20,670 nucleotides of DNA, from contig BDIP01000363.1 of assembly GCA_003568945.1 (NCBI GenBank), positions 1 through 20,670 on the forward strand, written 5' to 3'. Every line of letters begins with the position of its first letter. The first letter of the stretch is position 1. Shown piece after piece: positions 9,253-17,980 of the stretch. The notes under the pieces are model-generated. The model ran no database searches. It worked only from the letters and a program-made list of their open reading frames with translations, and was not told where the DNA came from. The stretch comes from Kipferlia bialata (Eukaryota > Fornicata). The translations under genes and the position numbers were made by a program.

Positions 9253-12200
9253 GAAATCAGCATGCGTGTCCCAGAGAGTGGGGTGGCCAAGATTGTGGCA
9301 GGGATCAGGGAGTGTCAGGTGTGTACTGTATTCACTACATGCTATATGCCATATGCTATATATACGCTGTATTCTGTGTACTATATACTGTATATATGCT
9401 TCTCTTTACTCTATGATCTCTACACTGTGTTGTCTAGGTTTCTCCAGTGGCAGATTAGGGAATGCCAGGTGTATGGGTACAATAATATGTAGTATGATCT
9501 CACTCATTTGTCGCGCTCTCTCTCTCTATCCCCCCCCCCTCTCACCCCAGATCCAGTACTATGCCATCAAGAAGGACTATGGCAACCAGACCCTGCCAGA
9601 CTCCATCTGGGAGGCAGGTATTAGACATCATATACACACATATATATATATATATATATACACATTGTATCATCTCTAATTGCACTGCTATAGGGTATAT
9701 AACCTGACCCTGCCAGACTCAATCTGGGAGCCGTATATATATACATTCTCTTCTCTCTCTAGTAATATAGTGTATGTATATCTCGTTATCTGACATCAGT
9801 GAGGCTCCACGAGGCCCGCATTGCCACACCATACAAACATAGTATTCATTTCTTTAGTATATATTCATTGTATATAGTATATATCTATATATATATTGTA
9901 TGTATGTCTCTTTAACTTTTATCTTATGGTCAGTGAGGCTCCACGAGGCCCGCATTGCCACGGCCCACAAGGAGAAGGTGGAGAGGCAGCAGAGGGAGGA
10001 GGTTAGTGTATATATGTATATATATATATATATAGTATATAGGGTGTATATATGGTATATTTATAGGTATTGCCACTGCCCACATGGAGAAGGTGGAGAG
10101 GCAGCAGAGAGAGGAGGTGAGGGAATAGTGTATATTAGGGATATTTATGTGGGTTACAGTACACGCTGTGAGTGCACACATATATATGTCTACTGTGTTT
10201 CACCCCAGAAGCTGAAGGCCGAGAGGGAGGAGGAGAGAGAGAGAGAGAGGCTCAGGGACCTCGAGATCAAGAGACAGGTACACAGTCACCATTAAGGCTT
10301 TTACTGATTAGAACGAGATATGTTCTCCGTGTACTCATGCCGAGCTAGGTCTCCCTCTCTCTCTCCCCACTTACCCCCCCCCCCAGGACAAGCTTGCGGC
10401 ATTCTCTCTCTCTCTCGCCGTATATGCACATATAGTTTTATGTGTGTGTGTATGTTTATACATACTTACCCCCAGGCCGAGCAGCTTGAGAGGCAGCGCA
10501 AGGAGGACGAGGCTAGGGCTATCAAGGTATGGTATAGCAGATGTGTGTATGTATGTATGTGTTCATATGTCTCTCTAAGTATGGCATGCAAATATATATA
10601 TGCGTGTATATTATACTATATCTAACTGTCAGATTGAGCTTGCCAAGAGGCAGGACCGGGAGATACTAAATAGTTTATGCATATATATATATGTGTGTGT
10701 GTGAGTGTATGGGTTTTGTGTACCTTCCTCTAACTATCAGATTGAGCTTGCCAAGAGGCAGGACCGGGAGATACTAAGTATTATATGCATATGTGTGTTT
10801 ATATATATATGTTCTTGCGTATATAGGTACACCCTAACTATCAGATTGAGCTGGCCAAGAGGCAGGATAGGGAGAGACATATTGATGAATACATTAGATA
10901 CTATATTGTGTATGCAAATATATATGAATATATGTTACTGAGAGTGTATATACTATATCTAACCCCTAGATTGAGCTGGCTAAGAGGCAGGACCGGGAGA
11001 GACTAAATAGTATATGTATGTATATATATGTATATATATATACACCCTAACTATCAGATTGAGCTAGCCAAGAGGCAGGACCGGGAGAGACTAAATAGTT
11101 TATGCATATATATATATATATATGTGTATGAGTGTATAGGTTTTGTATACTTCTCTAACATCCAGATTGAGCTGGCTAAGAGACAGGACAGGGAGAGACT
11201 ACATACTTTGTGCATATATATAGATACATATATATGTATGTATATGTATGAGTGTATATATATATACTATATCTAACCCCCAGATTGAGCTTGCCAAGAG
11301 GCAGGACCGGGAGAGACATATATAATTATATGTATATTTATGTGTATAGATTTTGTATACTTCCTCTAACATCCAGATTGAGCTTGCCAAGAGGCAGGAG
11401 AAGGAGAGACATATTGATGCCAATATGTGTATATGTATATATATGATACTGAGAGTGTATATACTATCTAACCACCAGATTGAGCTTGCCAAGAGGCAGG
11501 AGAAGGAGAGACATTATGATGAATGTATATATTAGATACTCTATTATATATGCAAATATGAATATAAGTATCTGCATGTATATACTACCTCTAACTATCA
11601 GATTGAGCTAGCCAAGAGGCAGGAGAAGGAGAGGAGGGAGAGAGAGATGGGGAGGCAGGGCAGGGACGGGAGGCAGGACGGTACGCATATATATATTATC
11701 TATAGTGTAGTTTTCTATTCATATATATGTATGTGTGTTTGTGTTCTGATATCAGGCCGTAACCGCGAGGGTGGCAGGACAGTGGAGGCACTATAATATA
11801 ATAATTTTTGTATTATGCCATTATGTCATTTTGTTATGTTAAGTAGTGTGTATATACTACCAGTATGTACATAGTTGACTTACCCCTAGGCCGTAACCGG
11901 GTATATATATATATATATATACTACTTACCCTTAGGCCGTAACCGCGAGGGTGGCAGGACAGTGGAGGCCGAGATGAAGAAGTTCATCACTCCCAGGTAG
12001 AACAGACTATAGATAGACAGAATATAGACTACATATAGATCTATGTGTGTGTATATCTTCTCTCTGCCCCTACATCCTTATTGACATATTATTATACATA
12101 TTATTATACATATTAAGAAGTTCAGCGGACCCAGGTAGGGCTAGGGGTGGTGGTGTAAGTTTGGCGCATATATGAGAGAGAGTGTGAATAACTGTCATAT

Positions 12201-12653
12201 ATTGGTCTCTCTTTCCTTCTCTCTCTCTCTCTTTCTCTCTCTCTTCCAACCCCCAGGCCCGATCTCCGTGCCCTACCCACCATGGATGACATAGTCCCGG
12301 CAAGGTACATGCATATATATGTATATATATAATATGTATATACTTATGTATAGTCATTAAGGGATATATTGTACATAGTATACCGGTGCCCTTCCCACCA
12401 TGGATGACATAGTCCCGGCAAGGTATGTAGTCATGAATACATATATCCATTTATATATATATGCATCAATAGAGCACATATTTGTATCTATATACCCACT
12501 ATGGATGACATAGTGGTGACATAGTCCCGGCCCGGCCCGGCAAGGTATATATATATATGTATATATGTATGTATATATATTGTTATATATATGCATTAAG
12601 GGATATATAGCATATAGGATACTGATCCAAACCATGGACGACATAGTCCCAGC

Positions 12654-12688
<35 letters not shown>

Positions 12689-13277
12689 CAATAGGTTGTA
12701 TAAGAGTACATAGTTTGTTGAATCCCAACTATGGATGACATAGTCCCGGCAAGGTACATACATATATATATGTATATATGTATTAATATATATACGAATC
12801 GATAGAGCACCTTATATGTGTATATATACAAGTATATATATATTGATCTCCGTGCCCACCATGGATGACATAGTCCCGGCAAGGTATGTGTGTGTATGTA
12901 TATATATGAGTATGTTTGTAATAATCAATAGAGCACCTTGTATGGGTATATTTTCCAAGAGAGCGTAGTTGTATATATGGTATACTGATCCCAACCCATG
13001 GATGAAGTGCCAGCAAGGTATATATATATATGTGTGTATGTACATATGTATGTATAGTTATATATATTCATTAAGGGATATATAGCATATAGTATACCTG
13101 TGCCCTCCCAACCATGGATGACATTGTCCCGGCAAAGTGTGTGTGTGTGTATTCATGGATATGTATGTGATACATATATAGATATCCATATGTGTGTGTA
13201 TTGGGGGATACTTGTATTATTATACTTGTGGGAATACCCGGGATCATTGTGGTGTGTGCATAGGTAATCGTGTTAGA

Positions 13278-13309
<32 letters not shown>

Positions 13310-16300
13310 TTCTTACCCCCCTAGGAATGACGTTGGTCTCCACGCCCTCCTCATCCAGCGAGTCAATGTCAGATACAACTCGGCAGTCAAGCTGGCACTC
13401 CACTTCAGCCGGTACGCGCATATATTTATATATAGTATGAAGGATATACTATTGTGTATGAATGTATATATACTGTATTTAATATATATGTTTTAAATGA
13501 ACTCGCCAGTCAAGCTGGCCCTGCACTTTAGCCGGTACGCGTAAGTTTCGTATATGACTTCGAGTATTTACATTCCTGAACTTGTCACGCGACATCTCTC
13601 TCACTTCTAGCTATGGTGATGTTGCCTCCATCCTTGTCTCTCTCTCTCTCTCTCTCTCCCCCCCCCTCTCTCTCTCACCTCTAGCTATGGCGATGTTGCC
13701 TCCATCCTGACCTGTCACAAGACACAGAGGGCAGTGGTCCAGTTCACTCAGGTGTGTATATGTATATATATATATGGGTGTATATGTATTATAGATAGAT
13801 AGATAGATAGATATACATACCATGAATGCCACAGCCATCCAGCACTCATACATATATATATTATATATGTATATGTAGAGTATAAGTATTGACTATAGAC
13901 TATATATGAATGTATACTCACCCCTAGGCCACCCACTGCACTGCCGCCATCCAGCACCCTGCCCCACCCCTCATTCCCCCACACGCACTGCTGACACACG
14001 CCAGAGGGTATGTATACATATATATTATATTTTGTACATTGTATGTATACCTGTGGGATCTCTCCCTCCCTCACCCTAGCAATGCCGATGTCGAGGCCTC
14101 TGTGGCAGAGCACTTCCAGGGCAGAAAGAGAGCCAGGGAGGAGGATGAGGTATGTGTGTGTGTGTATCTCCTATACTGCAATATGCTATTATATAGCAAT
14201 CTTTGTGGTGTAGGTAAGGTTGGAGATGTGCCCAACTCTCTCTCTCTCTCTCTCTCTCTACACCCTTTATTCACCCCAGGATGAGTCTGGGGAGTCTGTC
14301 CCCGGCTCCTCCCCCCCTGTCGCACAGATCGACACGGCAAAGCTCAGGCAGATTGACAAGTACGTGTATCACTATTTTTATATATATATATACATTTATG
14401 TATTAGTGAATGTATATATATATGTGTGTATTACCGTGTTGGCCAGATTGACACGGCAAAGCTCAGGCAGATTGACAAGTACGTATTATGATTATGTTCA
14501 TTTGTTATATATTTGTATATTTCACCCCCAGCTGTGACCATGAGTGTATATTTCTCTACTATTCTTATTGTTCATTCTTTTACTTTTCTCAATGTATACC
14601 TCACCCCCAGCACTGTGACCCAGACAACATGAATCCATTCATATATATATGCACATATGTCATATATATATGTTGCTTTTGCATATGTGTATCTATCTCA
14701 CCCCCAGCACCGTGACCCAGCTGTCCACCATGCAGACACGGCTCACAAAGGTATATCCTAATATATATACATAGATACATACCTTCATGTATATATAGGT
14801 ATATATAGGTATATATATATAGATATATGTATATGGTATATATACACAGCACTGTGACCCAGCTGTCCACCATGCAGACACGGCTCACAAAGGTACATAT
14901 ATAATGTGTATAGATACATACACACATGTATATAGTATATATATACACATGTCCATATGTTATATTACTGTATACATATATAGTGTAGTTGTACTTCTGC
15001 TGTCCACCATGCAGACACGGCTCACTAAGGTATGGATACTTTGATATAAATGAATATATGGGAGTATGTTTTACTTATTAGGTGTTCAAGTCATATATAT
15101 GTAGTAGTGTCTGTGTGTCTATATACACCTCATATCAGGACCGTGGCACCATGGTCAACACCCTGAGCCTCTCTCTCTCTCTCTCTCCCCCTCTTTCTCT
15201 CTCTCTCTCTCACCATATATATATATATATTCCTCACCCCAGGACCGTGGCACCATGGTCAACACCCTGAGTGGTGTGCAGGACGAGGCACAGGCAGAGA
15301 AGGTATATATGTATGTATATGGATATATTTACATATGAGTATATAATTGACTTATATTTATGTTTGTGTATGTGTTTACATTATATACTCTTAGTGGTGT
15401 GCAGGACGAGGCACAGGCAGAGAAGGTATGTACATATATATATATATATACAGTGTATATATATATATATAGGCACATGTATATGCATATATTGGGATGT
15501 ATACACTGAGTGGGGTGCAGGACGAGGCACAGGCAGAGAAGGTTAGTGTGTCTGTATATATATGTATGTATATATATAATCTTGCCAGTATGGACATGTC
15601 TAACCCCAGATCCGTGCCGGTGTGGCCAAGGTGGACAGTATATATATATATGTATATACCTCTATACATATAGCTATAGCTATAGACTCATATATATATA
15701 TGTATGTACATACAGCTAACCCCAGATCCGTGCCGGTGTGGCCAAGGTGGACAGGTCACTGGCAGTCATTGCAGCACAGCTCATCAAGGTATGGGTAGAG
15801 ACATACAGTATATAAATATATGTGTGATATATATGTAATGGTGTGTTAGCTTTTGTGTAGAAGACTTGGTCTCTGGCAGTCATTGCAGCACAGCTCATCA
15901 AGGTACAGTGAATACATGTAGAATAGCTGTGAATGTGTATATGTGTGATTTGATTGTTACGTACCCTCTGACCCTATCCTTCCCTCACCCCAGCTCACCA
16001 CTGCCCGTAACACCATGATTGCTGCGGCATCCACGGTCAGGTACATGGAATATGTACTAAATGTAGTGTATATATATATACAGACAGGGACATATGTATG
16101 AGTATACCTTCATAGATGGATATGTGGGTATATGCAGCATCCACAGTCAGGTAAATGGCATCAGTATTGCATCATCTTTACGTTCCAGGACATATGATTT
16201 GAGTGGCTATTATACTTACATAAGTGTCTCTCCCCTTACCCCTAGGCGCCCCCCCACCGTCAAGAGGGTACCTGTCGACAGCTCCAGACTGCACTACTAC

Positions 16301-17670
16301 ACCCTGGCACAGTACCCACAGGTAGATATAGTGTAGATGTGTATAGGTACTATATATAGATAGTGTAGAGTATAGATAGTATATTTTATAGAGAATTTAT
16401 AGTATATCGGCACTACTACACCCTGGCACCGTACCCACAGGTTTGGGTATATCTATAGTATATAGTGTAACAATCAGTATATGTCTATGTATATTTGTAT
16501 ATGCTACTAACCCCCAGTCCTGGCTCAACAACCCAGAGGCAGTGTATGTTTATTTAGAGTATCTGCTGTTTCTCAAATATATTAGTATAATGTATAGGTA
16601 GTATATATATTAGAGTCTATGTGTATAATTGTCCCTCACCCCAGTCCTGGCTCAACAACCCAGAGGCAGTGGCACACCACTTCGGAAAGGTATGTGTATA
16701 TAATGTAATACGCTATTGTATATATGTATATTTCAGAATTCCTCTCTCTTTGTATCTCTCTCTTCCCGTCTCCACTGTCCCTTCTCTCTCTCTCTGCTCC
16801 CAGCTGACATTCTCTCTCTCTCTATATATATATATGTATGTATTCGTGTACTCACTCTCAGGGCGGTGACCTTCTGTCTGAGGGCAACGGCAGCATCCAC
16901 CTCGGCGAGGGGTCCAAGGTTGGGGAGTATATGTATACTACCTATCCGTTGGATATGGTATCTCTCTCTCTCTTTCTCTTTCTCTCTTTGTGGGTGTATG
17001 TATATATATATATATATTCATATATTCATATATCCCTCACCTCTAGTCCCTAGTGACCCACGTCGGGTATGGCCCCCAGCTGGAGTCAGGCACCCTGCCC
17101 ACCCTCTACGTCAGATTCAAGGATAAGGTATGGGATAGTGCACACGTATATGTATTTACTATACCGTTAGTAAATACTAGAATTATTCGAGAGAGTGAAT
17201 GAACATTAGTCTATATTGATCATCAGTCTCTCTGACACTCTCCTTCTCCCTGCCATGTAGATTGTCTCTCTCTCTCTCTGTCTCTAACCCCCAGACCTCC
17301 TTCCTGCAGTGCTCTGAGCAGGGCCATCCCTCATCCACTGCAGAGGGAATCAGACTAGGTACAGAGTATATAGAGTGTTAACAGTACTGTAACTGTAAAT
17401 GAAACGGACAGTATCTCGTTCCTACCCAATATATAATACACTATAATACACTATTCTCTTGTACACCATTCATATATATGTTTATATGTCTAACACCCAG
17501 TATACTATGCCGTGCGTGGTCCCCTCAACGAGGCCATTGCCGTAACAGCTGTATGCAAGGCAGAGACTGAGGCAGAGGCAGAGGGAGAGGGAGAGGGAGA
17601 GGGAGAGCACGAGGCTGAGGAGGCCGAGGCCCCTATCCAGTTCACTAACGTGGTCAACGAGACGGCTTAG
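9253..17670 (+). CDS. coiled-coil protein with RRM-like segment, 23 exons, 5' end missing (gene C)
   Basis: The 23 exons make one frame of 532 residues plus stop: 9253-9318, 9551-9617, 9934-10001, 10209-10277, 10476-10526, 11602-11680, 11936-11996, 12257-12304, 13325-13411, 13685-13751, 13928-14007, 14080-14149, 14280-14359, 14708-14750, 15243-15302, 15726-15788, 15994-16040, 16246-16321, 16645-16689, 16862-16918, 17047-17127, 17295-17358, 17501-17670. Residues ~48-150 are a charged coiled coil rich in Arg/Glu. ~178-235 look RRM-like (RVNVRY, ALHFSRYGDVASIL, RAVVQFTQ), reminiscent of the degenerate RRM of DNAJC17-type proteins. RKRAREEDE is a possible nuclear signal, then a second helical region and an unrecognised C-terminal domain (SWLNNPEAVAHHF, GYGPQLESGTLP). 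A Glu/Gly repeat (GAGGGA units, 17579-17608) precedes the end. Only about 19% of the locus codes. The first methionine (exon 1 residue 4) may not be the true start because an acceptor precedes it. Function unknown. Confidence 0.75.
9447..9468 (+). repeat. donor-side echo of gene C exon 1
   Basis: GTGGCAGATTAGGGAATGCC followed by AG and a GTGTAT donor repeats the last ~24 nt of the exon ending at 9318 with several changes. The step between the two donors is 150 nt. Confidence 0.75.
9701..9827 (+). repeat. donor-side echo of exon 2 and acceptor-side echo of exon 3
   Basis: Within one 316-nt intron, 9701-9732 repeats the 3' part of the exon ending at 9617 (ACCCTGCCAGACTC...), then GTATAT. Further on, 9800-9827 repeats the first 28 nt of the exon starting at 9934, preceded by CTGACATCAG, a full branch-acceptor signal. 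Steps to the real sites are 115 and 134 nt. Confidence 0.85.
10069..10116 (+). repeat. donor-side echo of gene C exon 3
   Basis: Forty-eight nt repeat the 3' portion of the exon ending at 10001 (GAGAAGGTGGAGAGGCAGCA shared), with a GTGAGG donor directly after. The step is 115 nt. Confidence 0.9.
10387..10418 (+). other. possible extra exon or decayed echo
   Basis: CCCCAG, then GACAAGCTTGCGGCATTC and GCC before GTATAT, could be a 32- or 33-nt exon reading DKLAAFSLSLA. It does not fit the surrounding coiled coil and resembles the start of the next exon (GAGCAGCTTGAG), so an acceptor-side echo is preferred. Confidence 0.35.
10633..11535 (+). repeat. array of nine acceptor-side echoes of exon 11602-11680
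   Basis: The first ~30 nt of the exon at 11602 (ATTGAGCTNGCNAAGAGGCA) recur at 10633, 10741, 10845, 10970, 11058, 11166, 11284, 11377 and 11479, at steps of 88-125 nt. Nearly all are preceded by CTAAC...CAG or CTAAC...TAG, an intact branch-acceptor signal. After 25-35 nt each copy dissolves into TA/TG-rich intron without a nearby typical donor. The two copies nearest the real exon share its GAGAAGGAG ending, while outer ones read GACCGGGAG, as expected of stepwise tandem growth. This occupies most of a 1075-nt intron. Confidence 0.95.
11756..11901 (+). repeat. two acceptor-side echoes of exon 11936-11996
   Basis: 11756-11792 repeats the first ~36 nt of the exon (GCCGTAACCGCGAGGGTGGC shared) after ATCAG. 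11890-11901 repeats only GCCGTAACCG after CTTACCCCTAG and runs straight into GGTATATA, giving an acceptor and a donor 10-11 nt apart. Confidence 0.88.
12112..12134 (+). repeat. donor-side echo of exon ending at 11996
   Basis: AAGAAGTTCAGCGGACCCAG followed by GTAGGG repeats the exon end AAGAAGTTCATCACTCCCAG and its GTAG donor, 138 nt downstream. Confidence 0.8.
12386..13137 (+). repeat. array of seven donor-side echoes of exon 12257-12304
   Basis: The exon 3' end (CCATGGATGACATAGTCCCG then GCAAG) and its GT donor recur with ends at about 12422, 12544, 12656, 12753, 12883, 13017 and 13136, at steps of 97-134 nt. Upstream exon sequence is lost to different extents; the copy at 12845 keeps GATCTCCGTGCC. 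Copies carry substitutions, and one has an internal duplication (12505-12540). Shared intronic blocks (AAGGGATATATAGCATA at three places, ATAGAGCACCTT in two close copies) show that whole exon-end-plus-intron units were duplicated. The array fills a 1020-nt intron. Confidence 0.95.
13501..13633 (+). repeat. donor-side echo of exon 13325-13411 and acceptor-side echo of exon 13685-13751
   Basis: 13501-13534 copies the end of the upstream exon (CAGTCAAGCTGGC shared) with the GTACGCG donor. 13611-13633 copies CTATGGNGATGTTGCCTCCA from the start of the downstream exon after CACTTCTAG. The intron is 273 nt. Confidence 0.92.
13790..13812 (+). repeat. (GATA)n microsatellite
   Basis: Five to six GATA units lie in an intron of gene C beside TA/TG repeats. 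There is no sign of function beyond intronic low complexity. Confidence 0.85.
13825..13849 (+). repeat. partial echo of exon 13928-14007
   Basis: ATGCCACAGCCATCCAGCAC resembles the exon's CACTGCCGCCATCCAGCACC about 100 nt downstream, but without a clear acceptor motif directly before it. Confidence 0.6.
14446..14630 (+). repeat. donor-side echo of exon 14280-14359 and two acceptor-side echoes of exon 14708-14750
   Basis: 14446-14479 repeats the exon end (GATTGACACGGCAAAGCTCA...) with a GTACGT donor, 120 nt after the real one. 14532-14544 and 14611-14630 repeat CNCTGTGACC at the start of the next exon, preceded by TTCACCCCCAG and CTCACCCCCAG. The intron is 348 nt. Confidence 0.9.
14850..15029 (+). 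repeat. two donor-side echoes of exon 14708-14750, one full length
   Basis: 14850-14892 copies all 43 nt of the exon with a single synonymous-type change (ACC to ACT) and a GTACAT donor, but is preceded by ATACACAG rather than a CTNAC motif. About 14999-15029 copies the last ~31 nt with a GTATGG donor. Because 43 is not a multiple of three, using both complete copies would shift the frame. Confidence 0.92.
15140..15167 (+). repeat. acceptor-side echo of exon 15243-15302
   Basis: The 28 nt beginning GACCGTGGCACCATGGTCAA after ATATCAG are identical to the exon's 5' half, then pass into a (CT)n tract. The real copy starts 103 nt later. Confidence 0.95.
15391..15638 (+). repeat. two donor-side echoes of exon 15243-15302 and one acceptor-side echo of exon 15726-15788
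   Basis: Copies ending at 15425 and 15541 repeat GGTGTGCAGGACGAGGCACA and the rest of the exon end, each with a GTATG or GTTAG donor (steps 123 and 116 nt). 15610-15638 repeats ATCCGTGCCGGTGTGGCCAA after CTAACCCCAG, 116 nt before the real exon. Confidence 0.95.
15871..15902 (+). repeat. donor-side echo of exon ending at 15788
   Basis: The exon end (CTGGCAGTCATTGCAGCACA...) is repeated identically with a GTACAG donor, 114 nt downstream. Confidence 0.93.
16133..16150 (+). repeat. donor-side echo of exon ending at 16040
   Basis: GCAGCATCCACAGTCAG followed by GTAAAT repeats GCGGCATCCACGGTCAG plus its GTACAT donor, 110 nt downstream. Confidence 0.82.
16410..16543 (+). repeat. donor-side echo of exon 16246-16321 and acceptor-side echo of exon 16645-16689
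   Basis: 16410-16440 copies CACTACTACACCCTGGCAC and the exon end with one change (CAG to CCG) and a GT donor, 119 nt downstream. 16518-16543 copies TCCTGGCTCAACAACCCAGA after CTAACCCCCAG, 127 nt before the real exon. Confidence 0.95.
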
Positions 17671-17980
17671 ACGCTCTATACGCTCGAGACGGCCCAGAGA
17701 TGGAGAGAGAGAGAGAGTATTTGTGTGTGTTTTGTGTGCTTCTGGTGTGATGTATCTTAGCCAGTGTAGTGTGTTTCATTTAGTGTGATCCTCCATCCCT
17801 ATCTTATGGGACTGTAGGGAGGGGGTGACAAGCAAACGAGTATAAATATCCCAAAGTTGATTGATGGCTGAATATGTGTCTTTGATGGTGGTAGTGTAAT
17901 AGAGATGGCCTCTCTATGTATATCGAAGAGAGTGTCTAGTATTCTCACGCCCTCACTCTTCTCTCATTCCACCAGTCTCA
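17671..17980. other. intergenic spacer between genes C and D
   Basis: Holds the presumed 3' untranslated region of gene C and the promoter of gene D, both on the plus strand. A short GA repeat (about 17702-17716) and TG-rich stretch follow the stop. CCACCAG at 17969-17975 could be a leader-intron acceptor just before the ATG of gene D. No repeat family or extra gene is visible. Confidence 0.5.

Noticed and set aside
10387-10418. Extra exon of gene C encoding DKLAAFSLSLA
   Set aside because: It fits phase only if 33 nt are used, breaks the charged coiled coil, and resembles the next exon's start, so an echo is likelier.
10633-11535. All IELAKRQ copies as real coding exons of an expanded coiled coil
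   Set aside because: The copies run into TA repeats encoding Tyr/Ile/Cys strings, lack consistent GT donors in matching phase, and the chain is in frame without them.
10633-11680. CRISPR-like look: ~30-nt repeats at regular ~108-nt steps with variable spacers
   Set aside because: The repeat is the start of a coding exon preceded by a splice acceptor, spacers are TA/TG microsatellite, and the genome is eukaryotic.
12070-13016. Numerous 60-120-codon frames rich in Tyr, Ile, His and Thr on both strands
   Set aside because: They are translations of TA/TG/CA microsatellites and of reverse-complemented exon echoes, without domain features.
9253-14149. Calling gene C a DNAJC17 orthologue
   Set aside because: The coiled coil plus RRM-like order is suggestive, but no J domain is visible and about 300 further residues are foreign to that family.
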